Shown piece by piece: positions 39,659 to 48,802 of a DNA stretch of 64,000 nucleotides. Location: the NCBI GenBank assembly GCA_028822445.1, contig JAPKDQ010000002.1, positions 434,001-498,000 on the forward strand. Reading direction: 5' to 3'. The translations under genes were made by a program, and so were the position numbers. The notes beneath the pieces were generated by a model. It was given only the letters and a program-made list of their open reading frames with translations. It had not been told where the DNA came from and did no database searches. Source of the stretch: Rhodospirillaceae bacterium. GTDB lineage: Bacteria > Pseudomonadota > Alphaproteobacteria > Rhodospirillales > Rhodospirillaceae. Positions within the stretch are counted from its first letter, which is position 1. Every line of letters begins with the position of its first letter.

Positions 39659-40948
39659 ATGGATGGTGCCGGACAAGAAGACACGGTGGGTGGAGACATA
39701 GGTGTCGTTATGGATTCGGTTGGTAGAGATGCCGTTGCAGCGTCACGCGCGCTGGCTAACTTTCCTACCGAGACTAAAAACGCAGGACTTCTGGCTGCTG
39801 CTGCCGCTCTTCGTGTGGATGCGGCCACGCTTATTGCTCAAAACAATATCGACATGGATGCCGGTCGCGCCAAGGGTCTAACCGCCGCACTGATGGACCG
39901 GCTTGAGCTCAATGAAGACCGTATTGAGGGCATGGCAAAAGGCCTAGAGGCCGTGGCTGGCCTTAAAGACCCCGTCGGCGAGATAATTGCTAATTGGGAG
40001 CAGCCCAGCGGCCTAAAAATCGAACGCGTTCGCATGCCATTGGGCGTAATTGGTGTCATATATGAGTCTCGTCCGAACGTTACAGCAGATGCCGGTGCGC
40101 TTTGCCTAAAATCGGGCAACGCTTGTATCTTGAGGGGCGGCTCAGAGAGCTTTCATAGTTCGCACGCTATTCTCGCCTGCTTGCACAAAGGACTTAGAGA
40201 GGCTGGGCTTCCTGAGGCGTGCATCCAAATGGTCCCGACGACAGACCGTGCGGCAGTGGGCAAGATGCTGACTATGACGGATCACATCGACGTTATTGTT
40301 CCTCGTGGCGGCCAGTCTTTGACAGAACGCGTCATGCGCGAAAGTCGCGTACCAACGTTTCAGCATCTCGTTGGGCTGTGTCACACGTATATCCATAAGG
40401 ACGCCGACGCAGATAAGGCGCGCCGTGTTGCGTTGAACGCTAAAATGAGGCGTACCGGTATTTGCGGTGCTATGGAAACGCTGTTGGTGGATCGCGCTAT
40501 TGTTGGTTCGGTTCTGCCACCCATTGTCGGCGACCTAATAGCGGCAGGTTGCGAAGTGCGAGGCGATGATTCGGTTCGTGCCATTAACAGTAAGGTTGTG
40601 GCGGCGATGGACATTGATTGGGACACTGAGTACCTAGACGCCATTGTGTCCGTAAAGGTGGTTGGTGACGTTGATGAGGCTATTGCTCATATTAATACCC
40701 ATGGGTCTGAGCACACGGATGCGATTATCACGGAAAACGCGGAGGTCGCTGAAGACTTCATGAATGGATTGTCTAGTGCGATTGTCATGCACAATGCGTC
40801 GACACAATTCGCCGATGGCGGTGAATTTGGTATGGGCGCAGAGATTGGTATTGCGACTGGCAAGATGCATGCACGCGGCCCGGTTGGTGTCGAGCAGCTT
40901 ACCACCTTTAAATACAAGGTGCGTGGCGACGGCACCACGCGAGCCTAA
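39659..40948 (+). CDS. proA: Glutamate-5-semialdehyde dehydrogenase (gamma-glutamyl phosphate reductase)
   Basis: ProA reduces glutamyl phosphate with NADPH to the semialdehyde that cyclises toward proline. The ALDH fold is visible: [47 protein letters not shown] and the catalytic cysteine in [16 protein letters not shown]. Length 429. The ATG follows AAGGAG at 8 bases and gives about 20 extra residues of little conservation at the start. proB lies 67 bases upstream. Confidence 0.96.
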   Translation: MDGAGQEDTVGGDIGVVMDSVGRDAVAASRALANFPTETKNAGLLAAAAALRVDAATLIAQNNIDMDAGRAKGLTAALMDRLELNEDRIEGMAKGLEAVAGLKDPVGEIIANWEQPSGLKIERVRMPLGVIGVIYESRPNVTADAGALCLKSGNACILRGGSESFHSSHAILACLHKGLREAGLPEACIQMVPTTDRAAVGKMLTMTDHIDVIVPRGGQSLTERVMRESRVPTFQHLVGLCHTYIHKDADADKARRVALNAKMRRTGICGAMETLLVDRAIVGSVLPPIVGDLIAAGCEVRGDDSVRAINSKVVAAMDIDWDTEYLDAIVSVKVVGDVDEAIAHINTHGSEHTDAIITENAEVAEDFMNGLSSAIVMHNASTQFADGGEFGMGAEIGIATGKMHARGPVGVEQLTTFKYKVRGDGTTRA

Positions 40949-40957
40949 GGCGCGGGT

Positions 40958-41566
40958 ATGGAAATGTTCATGCCATCACGGTGGGGGGACAGCCGCCGGA
41001 TAAAAATTGGCCTGCTTGGCGGGTCTTTTAACCCAGCGCATGAGGGCCATCTTCATATCAGTATGGAGGCCAAACGGAGATTGGGTCTCGAGCAGGTATG
41101 GTGGCTGGTGAGTCCGCAAAACCCCTTAAAGTCGACGAAAGGCCTGGAAAACCTTAATGACCGCGTTTCAACGGCGCGGTCAATGGGCCCACCACCTTGG
41201 ATCAAAGTGACGGACCTTGAGCGTAGTCTGGGTTCTGACCGAACCTGGAAAACGCTAGGCCTGTTGAAGCGACGGTTCCCCAAGGCGCAGTTCGTATGGC
41301 TCATGGGAGCGGATAACCTTGTGCAAATCCCTGCATGGTCGCGATGGTCAAGACTCTTTGAAACTGTTCACATTGCAGTTTTCGACCGTTCGCCTTATTC
41401 TCATAAGGCGTTGTCTGGAATGGCTTCGTGGCGGTTCGCTTCTCGTCGGCTGCGCGTTTCAAAGCCTTTGGCTTTGTGGCAAAAGACAAAGCCCATGTGG
41501 GTTTATGTGTCGCAACGGCAGCATAGTGCATCGTCTTCAGAAATTCGGTCTCGCTACAATGGTTAG
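40958..41566 (+). CDS. nadD: Nicotinate-nucleotide adenylyltransferase
   Basis: NadD adenylates nicotinate mononucleotide in NAD synthesis. The nucleotidyltransferase signature GLLGGSFNPAHEGHLHIS is at about residue 18, WLVSPQNPLK follows, FVWLMGADNL precedes the active region, and SASSSEIRSRY is the C-terminal adenylate loop. It is 202 residues and starts 9 bases after proA. The NAD and ribosome-silencing genes follow in the standard order. Confidence 0.95.
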   Translation: MEMFMPSRWGDSRRIKIGLLGGSFNPAHEGHLHISMEAKRRLGLEQVWWLVSPQNPLKSTKGLENLNDRVSTARSMGPPPWIKVTDLERSLGSDRTWKTLGLLKRRFPKAQFVWLMGADNLVQIPAWSRWSRLFETVHIAVFDRSPYSHKALSGMASWRFASRRLRVSKPLALWQKTKPMWVYVSQRQHSASSSEIRSRYNG

Positions 41567-41603
41567 GGCCCAAAGGGCTAAGGCCAGCGTGACAGACTCA
41601 CAA

Positions 41604-41612
41604 GGGGGGGGG
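41604..41612. repeat. Nine-base G homopolymer in the rsfS 5' region
   Basis: The run lies 13 bases after a GTG (41589-41591) that has TAAGG upstream. With nine G the frame stops at 41619-41621; with eight it would join rsfS. Confidence 0.9.
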
Positions 41613-41652
41613 ATCAATTAACTCACCACATACTCTGGTCGACCTGGAGCAA

Positions 41653-42000
41653 ATGGTCGAATGCATCGAAGCATCCTTAGAGGATGATAAAGCCTTAGAC
41701 ATGGTTACTATCGACCTTGTCGGCAAAACCTCCATCGCAGATCGCATGATAGTTGCTTCGGGCACTTCAGGGCGTCTTGTGGGCGCTATGACGGAACATA
41801 TTATTGAGAAGCTGAAGTCTTTTGGTGTTTACCCCAAGACGGAAGGGCGGGGGCAAAGCGATTGGATTTTAATCGACGCAGGCGACGTCATTATTCATCT
41901 ATTCAGGCCGGAAGTGCGTGCTTTTTACAATATTGAGAAAATATGGGCTCTTACTCCTGAGACTGAGGGCAAGAGCCAACCGTCTATCCAAACCGCTTAG
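41653..42000 (+). CDS. rsfS: Ribosomal silencing factor RsfS
   Basis: RsfS binds L14 on the 50S subunit and blocks joining to 30S in starvation. The core is complete: SLEDDKALDMVTIDLVGKTSIADRMIVASG, HIIEKLKSFGV, GQSDWILIDAGDVIIHLFRPEVRAFYNIEKIW. The first ATG in frame gives 115 residues but has a weak ribosome site. The true start is probably GTG 41589, which has a good site and a family-like N-terminus (MTDSQGGGSINSPHTLVDLE), but a one-base excess in a G run breaks it. I therefore give the unbroken form. It sits between nadD and rlmH, the normal place. Confidence 0.9.
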   Translation: MVECIEASLEDDKALDMVTIDLVGKTSIADRMIVASGTSGRLVGAMTEHIIEKLKSFGVYPKTEGRGQSDWILIDAGDVIIHLFRPEVRAFYNIEKIWALTPETEGKSQPSIQTA

Positions 42001-42045
42001 TCATTTACCGGCTTTCTCTATGTTAAAATTACGCGAGCCTGAGTA

Positions 42046-42507
42046 ATGAATATCATCATTGCTGCTGTTGGACGGCTGCGCTCTGGACCAGAGCAGGCTC
42101 TGATCGACTCCTACATTAAAAGGCTACCATGGAGCGTTGAGGTGCGCGAAATTGAAGCGCGCGCAAAGAACAACCCTCCGGCACAAGCAAAGCAGGAGTC
42201 AGATGGCTTGCTAGCCGCGATCCCAGCAGGTGCAAAGATTCTTTGTTTAGACTCTCGTGGCAAAGGATACGATAGCGAGCAATTTGCAAGCCGGCTCGGG
42301 CGGTGGCGAGACGAAGGTGAGAGAACCCTTGTGGTCGTTATTGGCGGCGCGGATGGTTTAAGCGAAGAGGTCATTAATAAAGCGCATTTGGTACTATCGT
42401 TTGGGTCGGTCACCTGGCCGCATATGTTGGTGCGGGTTTTGCTGACGGAACAGTTGTATCGTGCCCACTGCATTCTCACCGGTCACCCGTATCATCGCGG
42501 CCACTAA
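42046..42507 (+). CDS. rlmH: 23S rRNA pseudouridine-1915 N3-methyltransferase
   Basis: RlmH methylates pseudouridine 1915 in helix 69 of 23S rRNA. It is a SPOUT enzyme; the trefoil knot region is seen in LVVVIGGADGLSEEV and LSFGSVTWPHMLVRVLLTEQLYRA, and it ends with the typical HPYHRG tail. Length 153, as normal. In many alphaproteobacteria gpmI and cell-wall peptidase genes follow; here nudC follows instead. Confidence 0.96.
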   Translation: MNIIIAAVGRLRSGPEQALIDSYIKRLPWSVEVREIEARAKNNPPAQAKQESDGLLAAIPAGAKILCLDSRGKGYDSEQFASRLGRWRDEGERTLVVVIGGADGLSEEVINKAHLVLSFGSVTWPHMLVRVLLTEQLYRAHCILTGHPYHRGH

Positions 42508-42524
42508 ACTAGGTCTATGACTTT

Positions 42525-43460
42525 ATGACGAACCCTAATTCACCCTGGCGTCTCACTTATACAGGGGTAAATTTGGACCGTGCAGCGTCGATCCGGCCAG
42601 TTGAGTCAGATGTTGAGCGCTTACGTGTCAGTGAAGCAGCGAGAGTTCTGCCAATCTGGAACGGGAACCACTTATTCGATATCCATGAGGGTGGTGCTCG
42701 ATTTATTTCCTCAGGAGAGGCGGCCCTCCTGGGCGGGTCTGTTTTAGATTTTATTTTCCTCGGGCTGGCTAATCAGACGCCCTGGTTTGCTCTTAGGGTC
42801 TATGGGGAAGAGGCTCCCGACCATCCTGAGATTAATGGCGTATTCGAGTCGCTCCACCCGCGCGTTGGATCTTTAGACGCAGATCAAGCAGCCATGCTGG
42901 CCTACGCCCGCGGGATGGTTCTGTGGCATGCAAATCATCTGCATTGTGGGCGGTGCGGTGCGCCCACCGAATCGCGAGATGGCGGTCATATTCGGCGTTG
43001 CTCTGATCTGGACTGCGGCTATCGCGCCTTTCCAAGAACCGATGCTGCCGTCATCACGCTTGTAGAACATCCTGACGGGCAAAGGTGTCTGCTTGGTCGT
43101 CAGGGCGGCTGGCCTGACGGCATGTATTCCGTTGTTGCTGGCTTCGTTGAGCCTGGAGAATCCCTTGAAGAGTGCGTGATTAGGGAGGTAAAGGAAGAAA
43201 CTGGCGTGGTGGTGACAGATGTTGTCTATCAGGCGTCCCAACCATGGCCGTTTCCATCGTCCCTCATGCTTGGTTTTAACGCCAAAGCGACGACTACAGA
43301 CTTTGCGCCTGATGATGACGAGCTGGATGATATCCGGTGGGTCACTCGTGAGGACTTAGCGTCTTACGGAGAAATGGGTGACGAAACGCCTGGTCCGAAG
43401 TTACCGAACCGGCATTCCATCGCTCGTATGTTGCTGGACAATTGGCGTACCCAAAAATAA
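42525..43460 (+). CDS. nudC: NAD(H) pyrophosphatase / RNA deNADing Nudix hydrolase
   Basis: NudC splits NADH to NMNH and AMP and removes NAD caps from RNA. A four-cysteine zinc ribbon (HCGRCGAPTESRDGGHIRRCSDLDCG) precedes the Nudix domain, whose box reads GFVEPGESLEECVIREVKEETGV, and the SQPWPFPSSLMLGF motif diagnostic of this subfamily follows. It has 311 residues. Its stop lies six bases from that of pheA on the other strand. Confidence 0.95.
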   Translation: MTNPNSPWRLTYTGVNLDRAASIRPVESDVERLRVSEAARVLPIWNGNHLFDIHEGGARFISSGEAALLGGSVLDFIFLGLANQTPWFALRVYGEEAPDHPEINGVFESLHPRVGSLDADQAAMLAYARGMVLWHANHLHCGRCGAPTESRDGGHIRRCSDLDCGYRAFPRTDAAVITLVEHPDGQRCLLGRQGGWPDGMYSVVAGFVEPGESLEECVIREVKEETGVVVTDVVYQASQPWPFPSSLMLGFNAKATTTDFAPDDDELDDIRWVTREDLASYGEMGDETPGPKLPNRHSIARMLLDNWRTQK

Positions 43461-43466
43461 CCAGAC

Positions 43467-44342
43467 CTAGGCGTCTTCTGGCGGCGGGGACTCAAGTCGA
43501 TACGGTTGAGCCGGATAGGTGCCAAGTATTTTTAATTCCTTGGAATAGAATGCTAATTCTTCAAGCGCAAGATTAACTAAACGGTCGTCAGGGTGCCCTT
43601 CAATATCCGCGTAAAATTGGGCGGCAGTAAAATGGCCATCCACCAAATAACTTTCTAACTTGGTGATGTTCACGCTGTTGGTTGCGAACCCGCCGAGTGC
43701 TTTGTACAGGGCGGCCGGTACGCTGCGGACGCGAAACACGAAAGAGGTGACAACGGTGTTGCCGTCTAAGGGTGGCGTGACTGGTTCACGGGCCATCACA
43801 ATAAAGCGTGTCGTATTGTGCTCGGCGTCTTCGATACCTGAGGCTAGTGTTTCTAGACCATAAATTTCAGCGGCTAGTGAGGATGCGATCGCCGCAACAG
43901 TAGGGTCGCCGCGTTCTGCGACATCTTTGGCGGCGCCTGCTGTGTCGCCGGCCGTAGCTTGTCTCAGCCCGTTCTCACGAATAAACGTGCGGCATTGAGA
44001 GAGCGCTGGGAGCTGACTTTCGACTGTCCTTAGGCCTTCCAATGTCGCTCCCTTAACGGCGAGCAAGTGGTGGTTCACACGTTGAAAATGCTCGCCAACG
44101 ATATAAAGCCCAGAGTCCGGAAGAATGTGATGAATGTCTGCGATCCGCCCCATGACCGAGTTCTCAACGGGAATCATGCCGTAGCGAGAATTTCCATTTC
44201 TGACCGCCGCGAAGGTTTCGTCGAAGGTTGCGCATGGCAAAGGGGTCATGTCCGGGTAAGCGGATTGGCAAGACATGTGAGAATTTGCGCCAAGCACGCC
44301 CTGAAAGGAGATGGTGTTTTCTGGGTTTAATTTGGATGTCAT
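43467..44342 (-). CDS. pheA: Prephenate dehydratase
   Basis: This enzyme turns prephenate into phenylpyruvate in phenylalanine synthesis. It is the monofunctional type without chorismate mutase, 291 residues. The PDT domain has ISFQGVLGANSHMSCQSAYP, YGMIPVENSVMGRI, and the catalytic NTTRFIVMAREP; a C-terminal ACT domain (SFVFRVRSVPAALYKALGGFATNSVNITKLES) gives allosteric control by phenylalanine. It follows kdsB by 20 bases on the same strand. Confidence 0.95.
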   Translation of the reverse strand: MTSKLNPENTISFQGVLGANSHMSCQSAYPDMTPLPCATFDETFAAVRNGNSRYGMIPVENSVMGRIADIHHILPDSGLYIVGEHFQRVNHHLLAVKGATLEGLRTVESQLPALSQCRTFIRENGLRQATAGDTAGAAKDVAERGDPTVAAIASSLAAEIYGLETLASGIEDAEHNTTRFIVMAREPVTPPLDGNTVVTSFVFRVRSVPAALYKALGGFATNSVNITKLESYLVDGHFTAAQFYADIEGHPDDRLVNLALEELAFYSKELKILGTYPAQPYRLESPPPEDA

Positions 44343-44362
44343 AGGAGCAGCTCTGAGACCAG

Positions 44363-45103
44363 CTAAGACGCTAGAATAAGTCTAGCCCGTTCAAGGTCTG
44401 CGTGAGTATCGACGCCGAACGGAACAGTGTCAACGAGACCAGCTGAGATGCGCATGCCGTTTTCCAGGGCGCGCAATTGTTCCAGGCCCTCCCGAATCTC
44501 TAGGCCGCCCGGTTGTAGGGATACAAAGCGCTTTAGGGCGTCGCGCGTGTACGCGTATATGCCGATGTGATGATACATCGGTCCGTCTCCTGACGGGATT
44601 GCGCTTCTGCTGAAATACAAAGCGGGTGCGCAAGTCATATTGCTTGAAAAGTCGATGGCGACTTTCACAACGCTCGGGTTTTTGATTTCATCGGGGTCCG
44701 TGATTTTTGAAACTAAGGCTCCGATGTCGGCATGCCCCTGTTTCATTGCTTTCACGGCGGCTTGTACGAGCCGGGGTTCCAGAAACGGAAGGTCTCCCTG
44801 GACATTAACAATACAGTCGTAGGTTCCGTCGGGATCAAAGGCTTGCGCGGCTGACCAAACTCTGTCCGAGCCGCTGGGCAGGGCCGGATCCGTCATGATC
44901 GCTGTGCCACCGGCCTGTTCGATCGCATCCGCAATGGCTTTGTCGCCACAGGCTACTAAAACTGGCCCTATATCGGCCTCAACGGCTCGGCGCCAGACGT
45001 GAATGATCATCGGATCATCTCCAATGAGCGCGAGAGGCTTGTCTGGAAGACGGGATGAGGCCAACCGTGCGGGAATCACAACCAAGGTTCTGTTCTGTGT
45101 CAT
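44363..45103 (-). CDS. kdsB: CMP-Kdo synthetase
   Basis: KdsB activates Kdo with CTP for the inner core of lipopolysaccharide, so the organism makes a Kdo-type LPS. The start VVIPARLASSRLPDKPLALIG and the segments MTDPALPSGSDRVWSA and NVQGDLPFLEP are family signatures. Length 246. It is the first gene of a two-gene unit with pheA and diverges from the cytochrome c gene, an arrangement common in alphaproteobacteria. Confidence 0.95.
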   Translation of the reverse strand: MTQNRTLVVIPARLASSRLPDKPLALIGDDPMIIHVWRRAVEADIGPVLVACGDKAIADAIEQAGGTAIMTDPALPSGSDRVWSAAQAFDPDGTYDCIVNVQGDLPFLEPRLVQAAVKAMKQGHADIGALVSKITDPDEIKNPSVVKVAIDFSSNMTCAPALYFSRSAIPSGDGPMYHHIGIYAYTRDALKRFVSLQPGGLEIREGLEQLRALENGMRISAGLVDTVPFGVDTHADLERARLILAS

Positions 45104-45283
45104 GGCTAAATTAGTCCCTTTTTAATAACTATTTGCATCGCGTCCCTTTTTTGTCCAAGTCACGGAAATGCTTCGCTTTTTTGCCTGATACCGGGATAAT
45201 AGGCCAACTTACAGGATACATGTTGAGATTCACCTCTGAACCCTTTATGGGAAAAGCGAATCTTACGCGCTGGGAACCGAAAA

Positions 45284-45946
45284 ATGTCTGAAAAACCGTC
45301 ACCGGACAAGTTTAAGTCCAACTCCGCCATGATGGCTGGCTTTGCCGCTATCTGGCTCACGGTTGGAGCTAATGAAGTCAGTCACTTCCTGGTGCCTGAA
45401 GACGAAGACGTTGAAACCTTCGGCTACGAGATTGAGATTCCGGAGGGCTTTGGCGCCGGCGTTGGTGGAGAAGTCGTAGACGAGGGCATCGTTGACGTTA
45501 AACCATTGTTGGCTGCGGCCAGTATTGCAGATGGCGCGAAGGTGGCAAGGAAGTGTCAGTCCTGTCACACTTTTGCAGCGGGTGAGCGCAATGGAACTGG
45601 CCCGAATCTTCACAATATTGTTGGCTCTAATCTGGCGTCCCGTGATCGTGGTGACTTTAAGTTATCTGACTCGATTCTTGCGGGTGCGGATGTCTGGACC
45701 TATGACGCGTTGAACGCGTACCTAGAAGATCCGAAGAGCGTCGCGCCCAAGGGCACGATGTCTTTTATTGGCCTTCGTAAGCCGAAAGACCGTGCCAGCA
45801 TCATCAAATTCCTAATGAGCAAGACTGATAGCCCTCCAGAAGTTGTCTTGGACGCGGTTGAGGCCGTGACCGAAGAAATAGCGGCAGTGGCTGAGGGTGT
45901 TATGGATGCTGCGGGCGATGCCACGTTGTCGGTGGGTGTGCCGTAA
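45284..45946 (+). CDS. Membrane-anchored cytochrome c, CycM type
   Basis: The protein has 220 residues with one N-terminal membrane segment (SAMMAGFAAIWLTVGANEV), a linker, and a class I cytochrome c domain with heme motif CQSCH near residue 90 and the likely axial methionine in PKGTMSFIGLRKPKDR. It probably carries electrons between the bc1 complex and cytochrome oxidase. The C-terminal 35 residues after the heme domain are acidic and Ala/Val rich, an unusual addition. It is divergent from kdsB and followed by hisN at 11 bases. Confidence 0.9.
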   Translation: MSEKPSPDKFKSNSAMMAGFAAIWLTVGANEVSHFLVPEDEDVETFGYEIEIPEGFGAGVGGEVVDEGIVDVKPLLAAASIADGAKVARKCQSCHTFAAGERNGTGPNLHNIVGSNLASRDRGDFKLSDSILAGADVWTYDALNAYLEDPKSVAPKGTMSFIGLRKPKDRASIIKFLMSKTDSPPEVVLDAVEAVTEEIAAVAEGVMDAAGDATLSVGVP

Positions 45947-45957
45947 CAGTATCCCCT

Positions 45958-46749
45958 ATGTCAGAAGCCGCTCAGGTAGAAGCGTGTGTCGAATTGGCGC
46001 ACAAGCTTGCTAATGTGGCGTCCGAGATAACGCTGCCTTACTTTCGAACCAATCTCACCATAGAAGATAAATCAGATGAGAGCCCGGTTACGCGTGCTGA
46101 TCGCGAGACGGAAGCGGCGTTGCGCCGCCTGATCAATGCGACCTTTCCGAACCACGGGATTATTGGCGAAGAATACGGTGCGGAAAACGAAGACGCAGAA
46201 TTTGTCTGGGTGCTCGACCCTATCGATGGCACCGTTTCTTTTATAAACGGGGTTCCTCTATTCACGACGGTTGTCGGCGTCCTGAAGGGCGGCGTGCCAT
46301 GGCTCGGTTTGGTGGACCAGCCTGTTTTGAAAGACCGGTGGGCCGGTGGCGCCGGGTTGGTGACAACGCTGAACGGCGCGCCAGCTAAAGTTCGACCCTG
46401 TGATAGCCTTGATCGCGCGTCTGTATATATTACCGCGCCAGACTTTTTTACGGCAGAAGAACTCATCAGCGTTGACCGGCTCACGAAAGCGGTCAAGCTT
46501 CGGCGCTTTGGTGGCGCCGATTGTTATCACTACGGCATGGTTGCTAGCGGCTGGACTGACGTAGCCTGCGAAAAACTCAGCGTTTACGAATTTGGTGCCA
46601 TGGTGCCGATTATTGAAAGTGCTGGAGGCGTTATGACTGATTGGTCTGGCGCCGCTTTGACCGGAACAGCCGAGCGCCAGGTTTTGGCGTCCGGAGATCG
46701 TCGTGTACATGATGCGGCCGTCAGCGTTCTTACACAGGAGCTTGCGTAA
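45958..46749 (+). CDS. hisN: Inositol-monophosphatase-family phosphatase, HisN-like
   Basis: The metal-binding motifs are all visible: DESPVTRADRETEAALR, GEEYGAENEDAEFVWVLDPIDGTVSFI near residues 70-100, and the late YEFGAMVPIIESAGGVMTDWSG. This 263-residue type is often histidinol-phosphate phosphatase in alphaproteobacteria, and the closeness to the IMPase fold makes inositol or sugar phosphates possible alternatives. It is in line with the cytochrome gene and ends one base before the yejA-type gene. Confidence 0.85.
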   Translation: MSEAAQVEACVELAHKLANVASEITLPYFRTNLTIEDKSDESPVTRADRETEAALRRLINATFPNHGIIGEEYGAENEDAEFVWVLDPIDGTVSFINGVPLFTTVVGVLKGGVPWLGLVDQPVLKDRWAGGAGLVTTLNGAPAKVRPCDSLDRASVYITAPDFFTAEELISVDRLTKAVKLRRFGGADCYHYGMVASGWTDVACEKLSVYEFGAMVPIIESAGGVMTDWSGAALTGTAERQVLASGDRRVHDAAVSVLTQELA

Positions 46750-46750
46750 C

Positions 46751-48778
46751 GTGAGACTCATCCAAATTGATCCGCGTCACTTTCTTGGCCTATGTATTGT
46801 CACTTCGTTATTTATTGGGGTGGCGCCGGTTTTGGCCGAGTACGATAAGCCTGTGCACGGCTTTGCGCTCCATGGCGTGCCGAAGTACGGCCCCGACGTC
46901 AAACACTTTGACTACGTGAATCCAAACGCCCCGAAGGGCGGAAAAATCATACTTCGTGCGGGATCATCTACTTTTGATTCTTTGAATCCGTTTATTCTCA
47001 AAGGAACGCCGGCCGCAGGGCTCGCAGGCTTGTACCAACATGGTGCTTTGCCTGGAATTTACCCGGTTATTTCTGAGGGGCTAGCGGTGGGCAGCCTAGA
47101 TGAGCCCTTTACTGTGTATGGGGTTATTGCCGAATTCATAGAGATTCCCAAAGACCGATCTTATGTTCGCTTTCGTTTGCGGCCAGAAGCGCTCTTTCAA
47201 GACGGCTCAAAAATCACTGTAGAAGACGTAATCTTTTCCTTCGATATTCTGATGGCGGAAGGTCAACCGCTTTATCAATCTTATTACGGTGATGTTGACC
47301 GCGCAGAAAAGACAGGCGATCGAGAAGTCACCTTCTTTTTCAAGGTAGCGGGAAACACTGAGTTACCGTTGATCTTGGGATCGATGCCTATACTGTCTGA
47401 AGCGTACTGGGCGGACAAAGAGTTTTCAGAAGGTGGACTTGTAGGCGCGCTGGGCAGTGGACCTTACCGGATTAAAGATTTTGAACCGGGTCGGTTTGTT
47501 GAGTATGAGCGGGTTGAGAATTATTGGGGTGCGGATCTACCCACCAATGTCGGCCGGTTTAATTTTGATACCCTTCGGTTTGACTATTATCGCGACGAGA
47601 CTGTTGCCTTTGAGGCGTTTCTCGCGGGTGAATACGATATTAGATACGAGAACTCGGCCCGGAACTGGGCGATCGGCTACGATGGCAAAGATTTAGACAG
47701 CGGCCGTATTGTCAAAGAATCTTTTGAAGATTTTACGCCGGTTGGCATGCAGGGGTATATCTACAATACGCGTCGCCCCATGTTTGCGGATGAGCGTGTG
47801 CGCCAAGCCTTGGCATATGCGTTTGATTTTCCTTGGACCAACAGGACGATTTTCTACGATCAGTACAGGCGGACACGCAGCTATTTTCAAAACTCTGAGC
47901 TGGGTGCGACTGGACTACCGCACGGCCACGAGCTGGAAATTCTTGAGCGCTACCGAGATGTCTTACCGCCAGAGGTTTTCACTGAGGAATACAACCCGCC
48001 AACCACGGATGGCAGCGGTAATGCGCGGGAGAACTTACTTGTGGCGCGCGCAATCTTGGAGGAGGCGGGTTGGAAACAGACAGAAGGCGGGCTTGTTAAC
48101 GAGAATGGTGTAGTCCTTGAATTTGAGATTCTTCTAAGGTCACCTTCGTTTGAACGCATTACTGGGCCCATCATCCAGAATCTTGAGCGCCTTGGGGTTA
48201 AGGTGACTATGCGTACTGTTGATGCCTCGCAATGGGTTAATCGCATCCAAGCTTTTGATTTCGATATGATTGTTTTTCCGTGGGGCCAATCTATATCCCC
48301 TGGAAATGAGCAGCGAGAATACTGGGGCTCTGCTGCGGCCGACCAGGAAGGCTCGCGAAATTTTTCCGGAATTAAGATTCCAGCTGTAGACGAGATTATT
48401 GAGCAACTTATTCTCGTTGAGAGTCGTGAAGAACTGATCGCACATACGCGAGCGCTTGACCGTATTTTGCAGTGGGGTCATTACGTGATTCCGAACTGGC
48501 ATTCAGCCGATATTCGCGTGTCATCATGGAATAAGTTTTCCCACCCGGAGGTTGTACCGCTTCGTGGCATTGCCATATCAACCTGGTGGCTGGACGTCTC
48601 GAAGGCAGTGGTTTTGGATGCTGAAGAAACCGCCTCAGCAGCTGTCTCGCCTTCTCAATCTGAAGCGGCTGAGGCAATAAATGAGCCCGCCGAATATAAT
48701 GCACCCTGGATGATTATTTTGGCGATTGTGGGTGTTATGCTTTTGCTTTGGAACTTCATGCGGCGACGCAATCGGTAA
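46751..48778 (+). CDS. yejA: ABC transporter substrate-binding protein, YejA-like, with C-terminal membrane anchor
   Basis: The 675-residue receptor has a signal peptide (LGLCIVTSLFIGVAPVLAE) and the YejA block HGFALHGVPKYGPDVKHFDYVNPNAPKGG followed by SSTFDSLNPFILKG, all diagnostic of the microcin C/peptide uptake family. The start is GTG, one base after hisN. Unlike the soluble E. coli protein, it ends with a membrane helix and basic tail (WMIILAIVGVMLLLWNFMRRRNR), preceded by a Glu/Ala-rich linker, so it should stay tethered. An upstream ATG is in frame but lies inside hisN. It begins the yejABEF operon. Confidence 0.9.
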   Translation: MRLIQIDPRHFLGLCIVTSLFIGVAPVLAEYDKPVHGFALHGVPKYGPDVKHFDYVNPNAPKGGKIILRAGSSTFDSLNPFILKGTPAAGLAGLYQHGALPGIYPVISEGLAVGSLDEPFTVYGVIAEFIEIPKDRSYVRFRLRPEALFQDGSKITVEDVIFSFDILMAEGQPLYQSYYGDVDRAEKTGDREVTFFFKVAGNTELPLILGSMPILSEAYWADKEFSEGGLVGALGSGPYRIKDFEPGRFVEYERVENYWGADLPTNVGRFNFDTLRFDYYRDETVAFEAFLAGEYDIRYENSARNWAIGYDGKDLDSGRIVKESFEDFTPVGMQGYIYNTRRPMFADERVRQALAYAFDFPWTNRTIFYDQYRRTRSYFQNSELGATGLPHGHELEILERYRDVLPPEVFTEEYNPPTTDGSGNARENLLVARAILEEAGWKQTEGGLVNENGVVLEFEILLRSPSFERITGPIIQNLERLGVKVTMRTVDASQWVNRIQAFDFDMIVFPWGQSISPGNEQREYWGSAAADQEGSRNFSGIKIPAVDEIIEQLILVESREELIAHTRALDRILQWGHYVIPNWHSADIRVSSWNKFSHPEVVPLRGIAISTWWLDVSKAVVLDAEETASAAVSPSQSEAAEAINEPAEYNAPWMIILAIVGVMLLLWNFMRRRNR

Positions 48779-48802
48779 CGGTTAAGAGTCAGATAAACCG
48801 AC

